Assembly (NCBI GenBank): GCA_910589415.1
Contig: OU342630.1
Span: 81,836,186 to 81,900,185, forward strand
Reading direction: 5' to 3'
DNA length: 64,000 nucleotides
Source of the DNA: Malachius bipustulatus
Taxonomy: Eukaryota > Arthropoda > Insecta > Coleoptera > Melyridae
Shown: one piece after another, positions 11,101 to 22,062 of the stretch
Numbering within the stretch: position 1 is the first letter of the stretch
Layout of the letters: each line of letters begins with the position of its first letter
Program-made: the position numbers and the translations under genes
Notes under the pieces: generated by a model
The model's input: the letters and a program-made list of their open reading frames with translations, nothing else
The model's database searches: none
Told to the model about the DNA's origin: nothing

Positions 11101-14100
11101 CGACTTCATAGCTCCAATAATAACGAAGTTATTAATGATGAACAGAAAAAATAGAGAATAGGTGATTTTTCATCACCCTGTATGTATACAAATTCACTTC
11201 ACGCTCATGGAGACTTTTGATCACCCTAAACATACTAAACATACTTGAATTTCAACAATTTTAACTGTGAGATGATTCCCATATGATCCATGCGGAGGCC
11301 AAACACTAAAAATTCATAAAATCAACTTTGCTGGCAGATATCTACAGTTAGGCGAAAGATATTTAGCTGCGATTTTTATAACACCTTAAGAATATAATTC
11401 TTTTTTCCGCTGTGTAAAAATAAATATACCATTCTATTTAATTTTTTTAAGAAAAATCGCCATATTTCCTTACATGTCAAATAACGCCCTCTAGCGGTTG
11501 CGGTGGTAAAAAAATGAAAAATTCAAACAATGTAATCAAAAGAAGAATGAAAACGCTTTGTAACGAGACTAATCTTGTTAAATTCCGTTGAGGTTAACCG
11601 GAATAATCGACCTTTGAATAAACAAAATTTTGACGTACTATCACCACTTTATTTTTGAGGTTGTGACAAAAAGTTTCGAATTAAAAAAATCTAAATTATT
11701 TGAGGATTAGACTACATGTGTTTTGAATACACCCTTAATTGAAAAAATACGGAGAAAGTACCCATTTTCCATTCTGCCATGACTATTACATTAGAAGCTC
11801 AAAAATATTTTCCAATGATTTTTTGGGGTCACTTTCTTCCTAAAAAAATTTACCCTAAAGCTGGGTGATGAGCCGTTCTTGAGATATGGTTAGCGTCCAT
11901 TCTTAGTTGCCCACCCGGTACATATTTACAGATTTATTTATTATTATTACCCTATAATATTCAATTTCAGGTAAACGGTTAAATGGTTAACCGGTTAACC
12001 GTCACAGCCCTATTTTTTTTACTTACTTTACCTTCCAATTTTTACGCCACTGTATAATTAATGTTTTTTACATATTTTTCCAAAAGTTTACATTTACAAA
12101 AAAAAAGGCATAAGGTTTAGTAGATAAATTCTCAACAGTTTTTGAGATGTGTACAAATTAAACATTCGAGAAGGACAGAAAGTTTTAGGTTTTTCTGCAA
12201 CGTTTTGCAACTTTTGAAAAAAATTACAGATTTGACGGGAAGCTTGTTCTTCTCAAAAAACTCCCAGTCTCGTTTCCTAGCGCTATTTTTTTTTTTTTTC
12301 ACAACACAAAAAAATTCTGCAGTTTTGGAACATTGAACACCCTGTTTGTTAATTGTCAATTTAGAGGGTAGGTTAATTAAGACTTTGTCTTAAAATCAAG
12401 TATTTTTTTTTTTCAATTCTACATTAGAAGTTTGTCCCCTTTTCTCTGGGACATCTGTATAGTCATTGGTCATAACTAGAGCTTATATGCAAGAAAAATT
12501 ACAAAAGTATGTGCATATACAGGGGATTGTTTTATCGCACCAGGTGTCCCTGTCCCATTTTAAAAAACAAAAATGGCCATTCCCGAGGCCATTCCTTTCT
12601 CCATTCTATGTACCGCCATCTTGGTAATATTTAATTTTGACTCGTTATTATGTATGTTGCCTGAGTTCGTGAGTTCCAAATTTCAGATTCCTAGATCAAC
12701 TGGAAGTCCAAAACTTTTTCAAATGGGCGTGATAAAAGAATCGTCCTGTATATACAGGGTTTTTCAACCAAGTGTGCAAAAAAATGTGCAAAATATGTTT
12801 ATTTAACAGAAAACACTAAAAATGCAAATAACTACTTTCAATAAGTTTATTAAATATAACTGTATTATTATTTATAGAAAATAATACAGGGTGTTTTCTA
12901 ATTGAATGTCAATATTTAAGGGGGCGATTTTAGGGTCCATTTTAAGAAGAAAACTTCATAAGAACGTATGTCCTCTTCTCAGACGATCTAAAAATGTAAT
13001 AACATAGGAGCATTCTATTTAAAAAAACATAACTTTGATATGCCACTCTCATATGGGACACTCTGTATAGTCCAAAATAATTTTAAATAATTGCCATTGT
13101 ACTTGAATTAAAAAAAGAAAAATGAGAAAGTCCATCGTTTGGCCCAGAGAGACCGCTTTGAATGAGCTGGGACACCTGTATGTATAAAGACTCAGTACTT
13201 GCACAATATACTTTTAAACTTGGTCATCACAGTGATGTCAAACTAACACCATCATATTTGCAATGCAGTGTTGGCATACCTGTTTTATACTGAGTGATCT
13301 ATTTTAATCTGAAATCAGACCCCCTTTTGAGTTTATAATCATTTTACAAAATAATGTACAATCCTGTTGGCAGTATTGTCAGACAGATTCAAACCTAAAA
13401 GATATACGAATTATTAACATGTAGCCATGATCAGATTTAAATATTTAATTTAAATACAAATATTGTTACTATAAAATGGGAGGTAATCAGTTTTTATATT
13501 TATTTTAGGTTTCTTTAATATTACAAAAGTCTGAAACAGATAGAAGCGGTGAAGAGTCACGCCTGTTACTAGAGTGTTCAGATACTGTTGAAGAAGTGCA
13601 ATCCAGGATCAGGAAAAGAGAGAAACTGAAAAGGCGGTTAGTGGAATATGAGGACCCGGTTGATGAATTAGACAAGAAGTGCCACGTACTGGCTCAGGCG
13701 ATCGCACAGTCGCAACATTTAGTAATTTATACCGGGGCTGGCATCAGCACCGCCGCCAAAATTCCAGACTACCGGGGTTCGAATGGGATATGGACAAGAC
13801 TGCAGCAAGGAAAAAATATCGAGTAAGAGAATATCACTTGATTTGTACCTGTGTCCTGTCAAGATTCTTCTTTTTCTTTCTGTAATGCTAACGGACCTTT
13901 CACATTTCCAACTATGTGCGTCACACGAGCTGGAGGCACTTCAGGTTATAAAAATGACATTCATTGTGCGCGCGTGATGCTGTCACCAAAATTATTATAT
14001 TTCCAATTTTGGGTTTGGGGAAATTTCTAAAATTTTTCCAGTTTTTATTTACCCACCTTGTATCCGGAACTCTAGAACTATTCTTTTAGAACTGAAAAAG

Positions 14101-15903
14101 CACCCGAGAACTGTTGTACTATCAATTTATTTGGAGTGTGACGCGAATTTAGCACCCCTTTTTTCTTTTTTATAAAAATATTTTAGCTTGAAAACTACTG
14201 CTGCACGACTCTAAGAACTATAGAACTATACTAAAAGAACTTGTAGTTCATGTCAAAATTGGGGGTGTTTGATTTTTAGGTGCAAAACTTTACAGGGGTT
14301 TGGTTAGTTTCCAACATTCAAATTCCTTGACAGTAAGACCTCGTAAAGTTAATTGCAATTGACTGCTAATTCAATTTTCACCCAATCAAATCTTACCGAT
14401 AAAATGATACCATCTAGTTAAAGAGTCTAATAATTATAGATTTTTATTTTTTCCAGAAATCACGATTTATCTTCAGCTGAACCAACATACACCCATATGG
14501 CTTTATTCGAGTTGTATAAACGAAATATCCTGAAATACGTGGTCTCTCAGAATTGTGACGGTTTACATCTGAGGTCGGGTCTGCCAAGAACGGTTTTATC
14601 AGAACTTCACGGAGACATGTACTTGGAAGTTTGTAAAGGTTGTGATCCTCCCAGAGAGTATTGGCGGCTCTTTGACGTGACCGAGAAAACGGCGAGATAT
14701 GCTCACAAGACAATGCGAAAATGCTACATTTGTAACGGACCATTAGTCGATACGATTGTTCATTTCGGAGAACGGGGTAATCTTAAATGGCCGCAGAATT
14801 GGGCTGGCGCTTGCAAAAACGCCGAAAAGGCCACAACTATAATTTGTTTAGGTTCCAGTTTGAAGGTTTTAAAGAAATATCCATGGCTGTGGCAGATGGA
14901 TAAACCGATAAAACGTAGGCCAAATCTATACATAGTAAATTTGCAGTGGACGCCGAAAGACGATTTCGCCAATGTAAAAATTCACGGAAAGTGTGATGAA
15001 GTGATGAGAAGAGTGATGAAACTCTTAGACATTCCTGCCCCGCCATATGAAAAGATTAACGATCCAATCTTTGTTCATGCGACTGAACTGTGTGAAAATG
15101 AGCTGCATACGACCACACAGCCACTCTTGAAATTAGACTGTGAATATAAGGAAGAATGTCTTACCGGTGAAGATGTAAAGTTGAAAGATAAAGACAGGAA
15201 AAGTTCTTCTGATCTCACTGCAAATAGCCACACTAGTAGTACCTGTGATATTGGTAGCATCAATAGCAATAATACTCAAACTCAGAGGGTTCCAAATGTA
15301 CAAACAAACAGGCTGCAATGTCTTCCCGTTCAAGAAAAAGTTGCACAAGCGCCTAGCAAACAATTTACAATAGAGAGCATTCTTCAGAGATCTGTGAAGC
15401 AGGAAAATGTCATCGTAAATCAGCTGCCTCTGAGGAATTATTTCTGGTTTCCCAGCTATCAATTTAATCTGGCAGCTTATAACATAAACAGTCCGTTTTC
15501 AGATTATTTCTGTTATCCTTACCCCTACCAGACCAGTTTATTGTATTCAGGGTTACATAGTATAATAAGTCCGAGTAGTTTCATAAAAGAAGAATATGTA
15601 GAAATTAAGAACGATTTATCCGAACCTGCAGTCAAACAAGAGCCCGCTTGTGATTTTTGTTACAAAAATTTGCAGTCGTTGATTTGTTTGTTTTACAGTA
15701 AAACAGAGTCTAGGTTTATAAATCCGCCAAAGAGATTGAGTAAAGTTGATCAAACTGAAAAATTAAATGTTTGTGTTTGCTGTGATTATACTACAGATGA
15801 GGACGAGGAAAAGGACAGAAAAGAGCTTGAAAAAGAAATTAAAGTCCAAGCTGGATGGTTCGGCAAGGGATACAAGAAAAATGGCAGGGTGAGAAAAAGA
15901 TGA
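8119..15903 (+). CDS. Sirt7: Sirtuin 7 (class IV NAD-dependent protein deacylase)
   Basis: Nuclear or nucleolar NAD-dependent deacylase; SIRT7 relatives act on H3K18ac and support rDNA transcription. Three exons: 8119-8277, 13509-13822 and 14457-15903, with GT/AG introns, giving 639 residues. ATG 8119 is the first in the open frame of exon 1. The NAD-binding YTGAGIST is near 127-134, followed by [24 protein letters not shown] precedes the catalytic His209 in ELHGDM. The zinc cysteines are 217, 220, 247 and 250 (CKGC and CYIC). Spacing and wording ([21 protein letters not shown]) fit SIRT7 rather than SIRT6. The part after about residue 330 is a low-complexity tail ending in a basic KKNGRVRKR, plausibly nuclear targeting. 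The first intron (5.2 kb) is full of inverted-repeat elements. Start choice is the least certain point. Confidence 0.92.
8349..8580. repeat. Palindromic element 1 in Sirt7 intron 1
   Basis: Outer arms of about 55-60 bp (8349-8403 and 8518-8580) are near-perfect reverse complements; each carries CTGTACAATCTGTCGC on one strand. They enclose a second, separate hairpin at 8424-8515. Confidence 0.85.
8424..8515. repeat. Hairpin core, copy A
   Basis: Inverted repeat with arms of about 35 bp (TAAGTCAGGTCTTTGGTCAG at the tip) around a loop of about 20 bp. Nearly the same hairpin recurs at 9215-9302. Confidence 0.85.
9033..9474. repeat. Palindromic element 2 in Sirt7 intron 1
   Basis: Arms of about 87 bp (9033-9120 and 9388-9474) match nearly perfectly over GCGACGGTTTTACCCCTACG and CTGGCCCCCCTCCACTCTCT. 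They are GC-rich compared with the surroundings. Hairpin copy B sits in the centre. Confidence 0.85.
9215..9302. repeat. Hairpin core, copy B
   Basis: Same hairpin as 8424-8515 (TTTGGTCAGGGTAGG then a T run, and its reverse complement), here inside an unrelated pair of outer arms. The similarity extends a few bases leftward (CCGGTTC). Confidence 0.8.
9799..10260 (+). mobile_element. Tigger-derived MITE with a transposase N-terminal remnant
   Basis: TA target sites flank at 9797-9798 and 10261-10262. The terminal repeats begin CAGTACARCTTCGATA followed by STCCGGAC at both ends. Inside, ATG near 10101 starts a short frame ([19 protein letters not shown]) that is the opening of a CENP-B/Tigger helix-turn-helix domain, after which the frame closes. 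It is an internally deleted derivative of a Tigger different from the one at 1827-5460, because its ends differ. Confidence 0.8.
10598..11414. repeat. Giant palindrome (about 390-bp arms, almost no spacer)
   Basis: 10598 onward (AGTGGAAAAGAGAATTATAT...) and 11414 backward read as the same sequence to near the axis at about 11006. The arms share CTTTCGCCTAACTGTAGATA, GCCAGCAAAGTTGATTTTAT and GACAAAAATTCTTCATG. A CAGGGTGATGAAAAAT terminus appears at 10813 and inverted at 11182, so an inner palindromic element may sit inside an outer one. Confidence 0.9.
12518..12756. repeat. Small inverted-repeat element (MITE-like)
   Basis: Ends TACAGGGGATTGTTTTATCG and, inverted, TACAGGACGATTCTTTTATC. About 240 bp. 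CAGGGT-type termini of further fragments follow at 12757 and 12885. Confidence 0.55.
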
Positions 15904-15990
15904 ATCGTAGAACTTTCTGTACTCTAGCAGTATTATATGATGACATGTATTTTATTATTTTTGTATGTTGGTTTTGTGAATTTTAAAGTC

Positions 15991-15996
15991 AATAAA
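15991..15996 (+). terminator. Sirt7 poly(A) signal
   Basis: Canonical AATAAA 88 nt after the Sirt7 stop codon. Confidence 0.7.
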
Positions 15997-16225
15997 AATT
16001 TTATTTAGGAGAGGATACGTTTTTGAATCTACTTAGAAAACAAAGATCTAACAAAGCAATACTTACAAAATATTTTGTCATGTTCAATCAAATGAATGAA
16101 TGGGCTTTTATCAATGGGCCAGGGCATCCAAATTATTGCAACCTTAATATGATAGTTTAGTCATAGCAGACTCTGATTCTGATGTGCAAACATATTTAAT
16201 AATAATTATTGCCATCTATTTCAGT

Positions 16226-16231
16226 TTTATT
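16226..16231 (-). terminator. POLE4-like gene poly(A) signal
   Basis: AATAAA on the minus strand (TTTATT on +), about 140 nt past the stop of the convergent POLE4-like gene. No gene lies in 15904-16369. Confidence 0.45.
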
Positions 16232-16369
16232 AAAGTTAGGTGTAAATTATTATTGTTCATGATAATCATACTTTTGATTAGAGTACATAGTAGATACACA
16301 GAAATTTTTTGTACAAATTGTATTTAAAAATATACAATAGATGGGTAATTATGTACTTTTCAATAACAG

Positions 16370-16915
16370 TTACTCATAAACACCATCTAAAAAACAAAGA
16401 TGTGGAAAAGCATCGACTACGCAATCAACGTCTTTCTTCAGAATCGTTTTTCTCTTAGTACTGGATAGGTGTTTTATTATTTCTTTACTCATAAAATCAA
16501 TAAACAATTCCGTAGCTTTAGTGACTGCAAATACAGCGTCTTGACTGACAAGATTGCAATCTGGATCCATTTTCATCATATGCTTTACTTTAGAAAGAGG
16601 TAATCGAACTAATTTAACTTTTTCTGTAGGTTTTGCACCAGAGTTACTCGCTTCTGTTACAGGAGAATCGAAATTATCACTCTGACGTTCGTTTAATGAA
16701 TTTTCATTTTCCATCGCTGCATCTTCACTGTCTTCTATGTCAGGTGCGACTTGGTTCCCGGCTTCACTTTCATACTGAGAGTTACTGACTCCCGATTCCA
16801 AGCTGGTTTCTGCTTGATAAGTTCTTTTTGCTGTCTGTTGAGATTGAGAATCACAGGACACAACATCAATATCTTCTGATTCGTTGTTCAGGGAGTCTTC
16901 CATGTCCATTTTCAA
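16370..16915 (-). CDS. POLE4: DNA polymerase epsilon subunit 4-like histone-fold protein
   Basis: Intronless frame of 181 residues. The N-terminal half (about 1-95) is acidic and Ser/Asn-rich, without recognisable fold. The C-terminal part (about 98-178) is a histone fold of the NF-YC/CHRAC/POLE4 type: RLPLSKVKHMMKMDP, an LVSQDAVFAVTKATELFIDF helix, then KRKTILKKDVDCVV and an FLDG ending. The order and the FLDG tail match POLE4 (Drosophila Mes4) better than NF-YC or CHRAC-15. POLE4 pairs with POLE3 in the polymerase epsilon holoenzyme and in chromatin factors. The first ATG was taken; Met3 and Met5 are equally possible starts. Convergent with Sirt7. Confidence 0.82.
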   Translation of the reverse strand: MKMDMEDSLNNESEDIDVVSCDSQSQQTAKRTYQAETSLESGVSNSQYESEAGNQVAPDIEDSEDAAMENENSLNERQSDNFDSPVTEASNSGAKPTEKVKLVRLPLSKVKHMMKMDPDCNLVSQDAVFAVTKATELFIDFMSKEIIKHLSSTKRKTILKKDVDCVVDAFPHLCFLDGVYE

Positions 16916-17216
16916 ATGATAAAATTTTTTTACTTATTAGTAGCAGTAACAAACTTTATTAATTTTAGCAAACTTGTTTACTTTTAAGTTTATCGTATAT
17001 CGTATAGTTTCCTTACTTCCTTATCAGTTATCCTTCCTTACTTTTTGTTTTTGAACTTTTTGTTGATGTTTCGTTGAGGTTATGCGTTTCTGATTCTTCT
17101 TCTTTTCTTACCCATAAAGAGGAGTGTGAGGATTTGTTAGCCTCAAATAATCGGAACTTAGCCTGTGCACGCTAACGAAAACAATCGGTTTTCTATAAAA
17201 ATGGGCGCGTTCTTTT

Positions 17217-17350
17217 ATTCACCGGTTATTCCAACGGTTGCAAACAGTGCTAGTGCTACACAAGATATTTTATTTTAGAATAAATGAAAGAGTAATTGGA
17301 CTTTTTTTCGTTCTTTTATAATTTTTGTAATGATACTACATCACATTGTT
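17217..17350 (+). repeat. Dispersed repeat, copy 2
   Basis: Same block order as 6415-6530 (ATTCACCGGTT, then GATATTTTATTTT, then TATAATTTTTGTAATGATAC), with a short insertion. No hammerhead motif follows this copy. Confidence 0.45.
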
Positions 17351-17668
17351 CTATCTCGATAAGACCGATGATCCCATATATGATTGATTCCATCAGATTT
17401 TAACTGATGAATTTAAGAACACATTCTCATGCTTGAGGCATTGTTTATGAGTATTATAAATAGCTTTGACTTTATAACATGGAAAATTATACAGATGTCC
17501 AATAGCTTTGAAAAAACCAATGCATAAGCGTAAAAGATCCTCACTAGATCGAAGTGTAAACAAACGTCCCCATAACTATATCAACTATCATATCAAGTTT
17601 TCCGTTTGCCGCTTCTCCAAAATAGTTTATAATAAATAGTTTATAAATAAATAAAAAAAAAATAGCCA

Positions 17669-17722
17669 GCAATTTTCCGCTTAAAGTATAATAATTATAT
17701 TATAGTAAGCGGAAAATTGCTT
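17669..17722. repeat. Short foldback
   Basis: AGCAATTTTCCGCTT is mirrored by AAGCGGAAAATTGCT around an AT-rich loop of about 24 bp. Confidence 0.7.
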
Positions 17723-17790
17723 GAAAAAGTAATATATTGAAAAAGTGGTCCAATTTTTTTGTAATGTAAAGAAAAATTACAATACATATA

Positions 17791-18667
17791 CAGGGTGTCC
17801 CATCGTATAGAATTCTCGCGAAAAATACACTTTATAATTAATTTAGAGTATTTTATTCGCGGCACATTCATGAATAATTTAATTCTCTATAATCTGGTCT
17901 AATCAGCATGTTTGTAGTGAGCTTAGTTAAGCGTGCAGTCGCGAAAAACTAATTAAGTGACGAAAAAAATCTGATTTTTCTTATATCAATAAATTCTAAA
18001 TATCATTAGAAATCCGCCTGTGAAATTAGAAATTGAAAATTCATAAAGCTAATGCCATTAATTGCAGATAATGTCAAATCAGGCAAAATCAGATATGATT
18101 TATGATGATTTTTGTTTGTAAAGTTATTAAATGTGGTGAAAGGCACAAAAGATGGTCAAGTGTGCTAGTTATTTACGACTTAGTTGAGAGTAAACACTTT
18201 GCATTCTCCCCTACAAAGGCGGACTGCAATTCTATGAAATAGGGATAGAAACTTTTCTCCAGGTACCTGTGTAAATAACAAAGCAGCTTATTCACAGCAT
18301 GTGACTTAAAGTTGTAAATTGTAGCTGTAGTGACGGGTTTATAATCTTAATCATAAACTTTATTTCGATTTTATGTCCAAATTTGATGGCAAATTACTCA
18401 ATTATCGTTAAAGATATCGATTAACAAATTACTGTTTCTTATAGAAGAAACTTTTTTCTACAAGTGTATGAAAAATCATTGAGATGCGATTAGTATTTCA
18501 ATATAAAATCGAGGTCGAAAATCGAAAGTCACATTTAATTAATTTACCAAAAATGATTACATCATATCATAGTAGGTTTAATGTAATCCACGTATGTAAA
18601 TTTTCATATAAAAATTTTAATTAGAAATACCCTTTTTCGCAAGAATTCTATACGATGGGACACCCGG
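17791..18667. mobile_element. Non-autonomous TA-flanked element (CAGGGTGTCCC family)
   Basis: The terminal inverted repeats share GGGTGTCCCATCGTATAGAA and TTCTYGCGAAAAA over about 34 bp, flanked by TA on both sides. Total 877 bp. There is no convincing coding frame inside. Confidence 0.8.
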
Positions 18668-18719
18668 TATGTATACCTATCTACACGTCGTCATTACAAA
18701 AAGTACCTGCTATATCCAC

Positions 18720-19271
18720 GATACACATATACACGGTATGCCGATTGCTGTTATTACTATTTTGGTTATTACTGCGCAAGTGCGCAACGACGTCATTTGG
18801 TTTTATTTTGACTTAAAGTATTAATCGCGGCGAGGTTGTTTATAAAATAAATGTCAAATTATATTGCTTCCATCCTTTTTGCTTGTATTTTTCTTTGTGC
18901 TAGATCTATTATAGAAAAATCTTTAATTTTTTTTCGAAAAAAGTAAAATGAAATTTTTACAATTTTTTTTTAATGTTATTGATTTTTGATTTTCATGATT
19001 TATTTTATACCAAACGACATAAAAAACGATATGTCAGCTATAAGAAAAACAAAAGTTGACTATGAAAACTCTGGGATTTAGTTGGCCTTGAAAATTTTAA
19101 AATGGATAGCTGTTGTCGACTTATGCAAGCCTACAAAGAATTATTTATTTATACCTAACAATAAAAAAGATATGAGCAATCTCATGTGCAATCTTCGAAC
19201 CACGTGACGTCAGAAGACCGGCACGCAGCCTGCGCGTCATCGTTTATCCGCATACCGTGTATATGTGTATC
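18720..19271. mobile_element. Inverted-repeat element with ACACGGTATGC ends
   Basis: Perfect 22-bp inverted ends containing ATACACATATACACGGTATG. The interior has no gene. The ACACGGTATGC motif also marks the ends of 27608-27875. Confidence 0.7.
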
Positions 19272-20349
19272 ATGATGCCTATATCTACTCTTCCATTGTA
19301 ATTTTTTGTTCCAAATAATTGTCACTAATTCAAGATAATAATCAGTCGCGTTAGTTTGGATTCTTGAAACACTTTCATTCAACAGAGTCCAGGAGCCATG
19401 CAGGAGGTCGTAACCAAAGCATACCTATACCTATCCCGTGGTCAGCAACGTGTAGCGTACGTACCCATCAGTTTTAGTTAAGCTTCGAGTGATTCTAATG
19501 CTTCTAATACTTTCGGTCTGTCTGGGCTATGCTGAGGCTGAGAAGGACAAATTTTTAATTATTTAATTTTTTTACAACTTTTGAATTGCCTGTTTGTTTT
19601 TATTTGCTCAGACAATATAAGATTGAAAGCCGTGGAAATATAAACTAAACACGGTGGTCGATACAAACCATGCATGCGGCAAGCTGTTGGCTGTTGATTC
19701 AGTGGTTTACCTTTATGTAACACATCACAAAACACACGTTATGCCACGACCAGTTCAAAACTACGCGCGCGGTTATGTTTGTCAACAACTAATAGGAGAA
19801 GTAGGAGGTGTGGCTTGGCAAAACCTAGTTGGGATATAAATAAACACCTCTCTTCTTATTAGAGGCCATATTAGAGGTCTATTTCGGATCTATAAAAAAA
19901 AAAAGTCCCACGATTTCGTTGACTTTTTTACTTCTTTGGTTTGATGACTTTGATGTTTGATAATGATGACATGAAACATGAAATCATGACATGAAGATTA
20001 ATGGAAGACTGACTCAGGAGAAGGTCGATGCATGCAAAATGCAAACAAAATCAAAATAAGTTAAAGAATAAAAATTTTACAAAATAAAATAATAAATAAT
20101 ACTTCAATAATGTAAAAGGTAAATTACATTTTTTATTTCTGAATAATAAAATGAAAAGTAATATGGTGATATTGTAATTTTATAGGAATGTACCTATCAA
20201 TGTGCAGAAGTTTTATGGTATTTGAGCCATAGACCTAAATGTTAAGTCTGTGATTGGAGCTGTATCACAACATTATTCAAGGGCTGGAAAGAATTATTTC
20301 AATATTTCTAATTGAGCTGGTAGGATAAATTCAAAATCCAGATTCCAAA

Positions 20350-22062
20350 ATGAATGTAATATCAGCCATCAAGTCGTATGTCACTAAAATGACCGAGGAA
20401 AGTGAGCCCGGAATGAAAGTCTTGTTAATGGACAAAGAGACCACGAGTATCATAAGTATGGTATACGGGCAGTCAGAAATACAACAGAAAGAGGTGTACT
20501 TACTGGAAAGAATCGATTCTGCCAATTACTTAAACAGTGGTGCAGGGTTAAGATATTTGAAATGTTTGGCTTTTCTGAGACCAACTTCTCAAAACATAGA
20601 CCTCCTATGCCAGGAGCTACGAAATCCAAAATATGGGGCTTACTATATATATTTCAGTAACATTATTGCTAAAGCTGACATCAAGTTGTTAGCTGAACAC
20701 GATGAACAAGAAGTGGTCAAAGAAGTCCAAGAATTGTATATGGATTATTTAGCCGTGAATACTCACTTATTTTCTCTCGGATTGCCCAATTGCATGCTGA
20801 ATTTAAATTGGAATGCCCTCGCTCTCCATAGAGCAGTTCAAGGCTTAATATCAGTTTTGCTGTCCTTGAAGAAGAGTCCTATAATTCGTTATCAAAATAA
20901 TTCGAAACTGTGTGAGGAGTTGGCTACGAAAGTCGACGAAGTTATGAATAAAGAATCAGCATTATTTGCCTATGCTCAGAACGGGCAGCCTTTACTGTTG
21001 ATCCTTGACAGAAGAGATGACCCCGTTACTCCTCTTTTAAATCAATGGACCTACCAAGCCATGGTCCACGAATTACTAACTATAAACAATAATAGAGTCA
21101 ATCTAGCTCACATCCCGGGAGTTAGTAAGGAATTGAAAGAAGTAGTGATGTCAGCTGAACAGGATCCGTTTTATGCTAAAAATATTTTCATGAATTATGG
21201 TGAAATTGGACAAAACATCAAACAATTAATGGACCAATTTCAAGCTAAGGCGAAGAGTCATCAGAAAATCGAAAGCATAGCCGATATGAAGAATTTTGTC
21301 GAAACGTACCCTCAGTTTAAGAAATTATCTGGAAATGTTACCAAACATGTAACTGTCGTTGGAGCTCTTAGTGCAATGGTGAATAATAATAATTTACTGG
21401 ACGTGTCTGAAGTGGAACAAGAGATATCATCTCAGAACGAGCATTCTTCACACTTGACAAGCATAAAGAAGCTGCTGAATAATGATAAAATTCGAGAAAT
21501 AGATGCAGTCAAGTTGGTGCTGCTCTACGCCCTTCGCTACCAAAACCACAGCGGTAACGATATCTCCAGTTTGATAGAGATGCTGAAGAAACGAAACACT
21601 TCCGAGAGATACTTGAGAAGCATCATCAACACGTTAGAATATGCAGGCTCTCATGCCAGACAAAGTGACCTGTTTAACGTGGAAAACGCAGTTAAAATTA
21701 CAAAGCGGTTTTTTAAAGGCTTAAGTGGAGTCGATAATGTATACACACAACACAAACCGTTTTTGCAAGAAATTCTCGAAGATCTCGCTAAAGGGAGATT
21801 GAAAGACAATCTCTATCCGTACACTAAGAATGTGCCGACCAATGGAAAGGTGCAAGATGTTATTGTTTTTATAGTTGGTGGGGCCACATATGAGGAATCT
21901 TTGGTGGTGCACAGTTTCAATAAGAATTATCCATCCTATAATGTACTACTCGGAGGAACGTATATTCATAATTCTACTAGTTTTCTTGAAGAAGTAGAGA
22001 ACGCTATGCGAGGCCTTCCGAGAAAACACACCAAGAATATTCGTAACATTCGATTCGATTGA
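20350..22062 (+). CDS. Vps45: Vacuolar protein sorting-associated protein 45 (Sec1/Munc18 family)
   Basis: SM protein that binds syntaxin-16/Tlg2-type SNAREs and promotes fusion in endosome-to-Golgi and early endosome traffic. The single-exon frame is 570 residues, the normal length for Vps45, and begins MNVISAIKSYVTKM, the usual family N terminus. Visible family blocks are MKVLLMDKETTSIISMVY near the N terminus, FLRPTSQNI, LLLILDRRDDPVTPLLNQWT in the middle, KHVTVVGALS, DAVKLVLLYALRYQ, YTQHKPFL, GRLKDNLYP and the C-terminal IVFIVGGATYEE. All SM domains are present and nothing looks broken. Start context CCAAAATGA is acceptable. The lack of introns may mean ancestral intron loss; intact sequence and no poly(A) tract argue against a processed pseudogene. 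Confidence 0.96.
   Translation: MNVISAIKSYVTKMTEESEPGMKVLLMDKETTSIISMVYGQSEIQQKEVYLLERIDSANYLNSGAGLRYLKCLAFLRPTSQNIDLLCQELRNPKYGAYYIYFSNIIAKADIKLLAEHDEQEVVKEVQELYMDYLAVNTHLFSLGLPNCMLNLNWNALALHRAVQGLISVLLSLKKSPIIRYQNNSKLCEELATKVDEVMNKESALFAYAQNGQPLLLILDRRDDPVTPLLNQWTYQAMVHELLTINNNRVNLAHIPGVSKELKEVVMSAEQDPFYAKNIFMNYGEIGQNIKQLMDQFQAKAKSHQKIESIADMKNFVETYPQFKKLSGNVTKHVTVVGALSAMVNNNNLLDVSEVEQEISSQNEHSSHLTSIKKLLNNDKIREIDAVKLVLLYALRYQNHSGNDISSLIEMLKKRNTSERYLRSIINTLEYAGSHARQSDLFNVENAVKITKRFFKGLSGVDNVYTQHKPFLQEILEDLAKGRLKDNLYPYTKNVPTNGKVQDVIVFIVGGATYEESLVVHSFNKNYPSYNVLLGGTYIHNSTSFLEEVENAMRGLPRKHTKNIRNIRFD

Larger units (their letters stand above)
8893..12462. mobile_element. Large inverted-repeat element holding nested insertions
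   Basis: The outer ends (8893-9010 and 12313-12462) are diverged reverse complements, sharing AGGTGTCCCAGA or its variant, ACAAACTTCTAA, TTAAGACAAAGTCTTAA and CAGGGTGTTCAATGTTCC in order. Between them lie a palindrome (9033-9474), a Tigger MITE (9799-10260) and a very large palindrome (10598-11414). Whether the two ends belong to one element or are two independent copies in opposite orientation cannot be decided by eye. Confidence 0.5.
16916..20349. other. Intergenic between the POLE4-like gene and Vps45
   Basis: No coding gene was recognised. It contains a dispersed repeat (17217-17350), a short foldback (17669-17722) and two inverted-repeat elements (17791-18667 and 18720-19271). The last few hundred bases should hold the Vps45 promoter and 5' UTR. 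Confidence 0.6.

Noticed and set aside
12132..12359. Pair of overlapping frames on both strands near 12132-12359
   Set aside because: They lie in the terminal part of an inverted-repeat element and show no family signature; their opposite-strand overlap is a composition effect.
20350..22062. Vps45 as a processed retrocopy because it lacks introns
   Set aside because: The frame is intact and of full family length, and no poly(A) tract or flanking duplication is seen.
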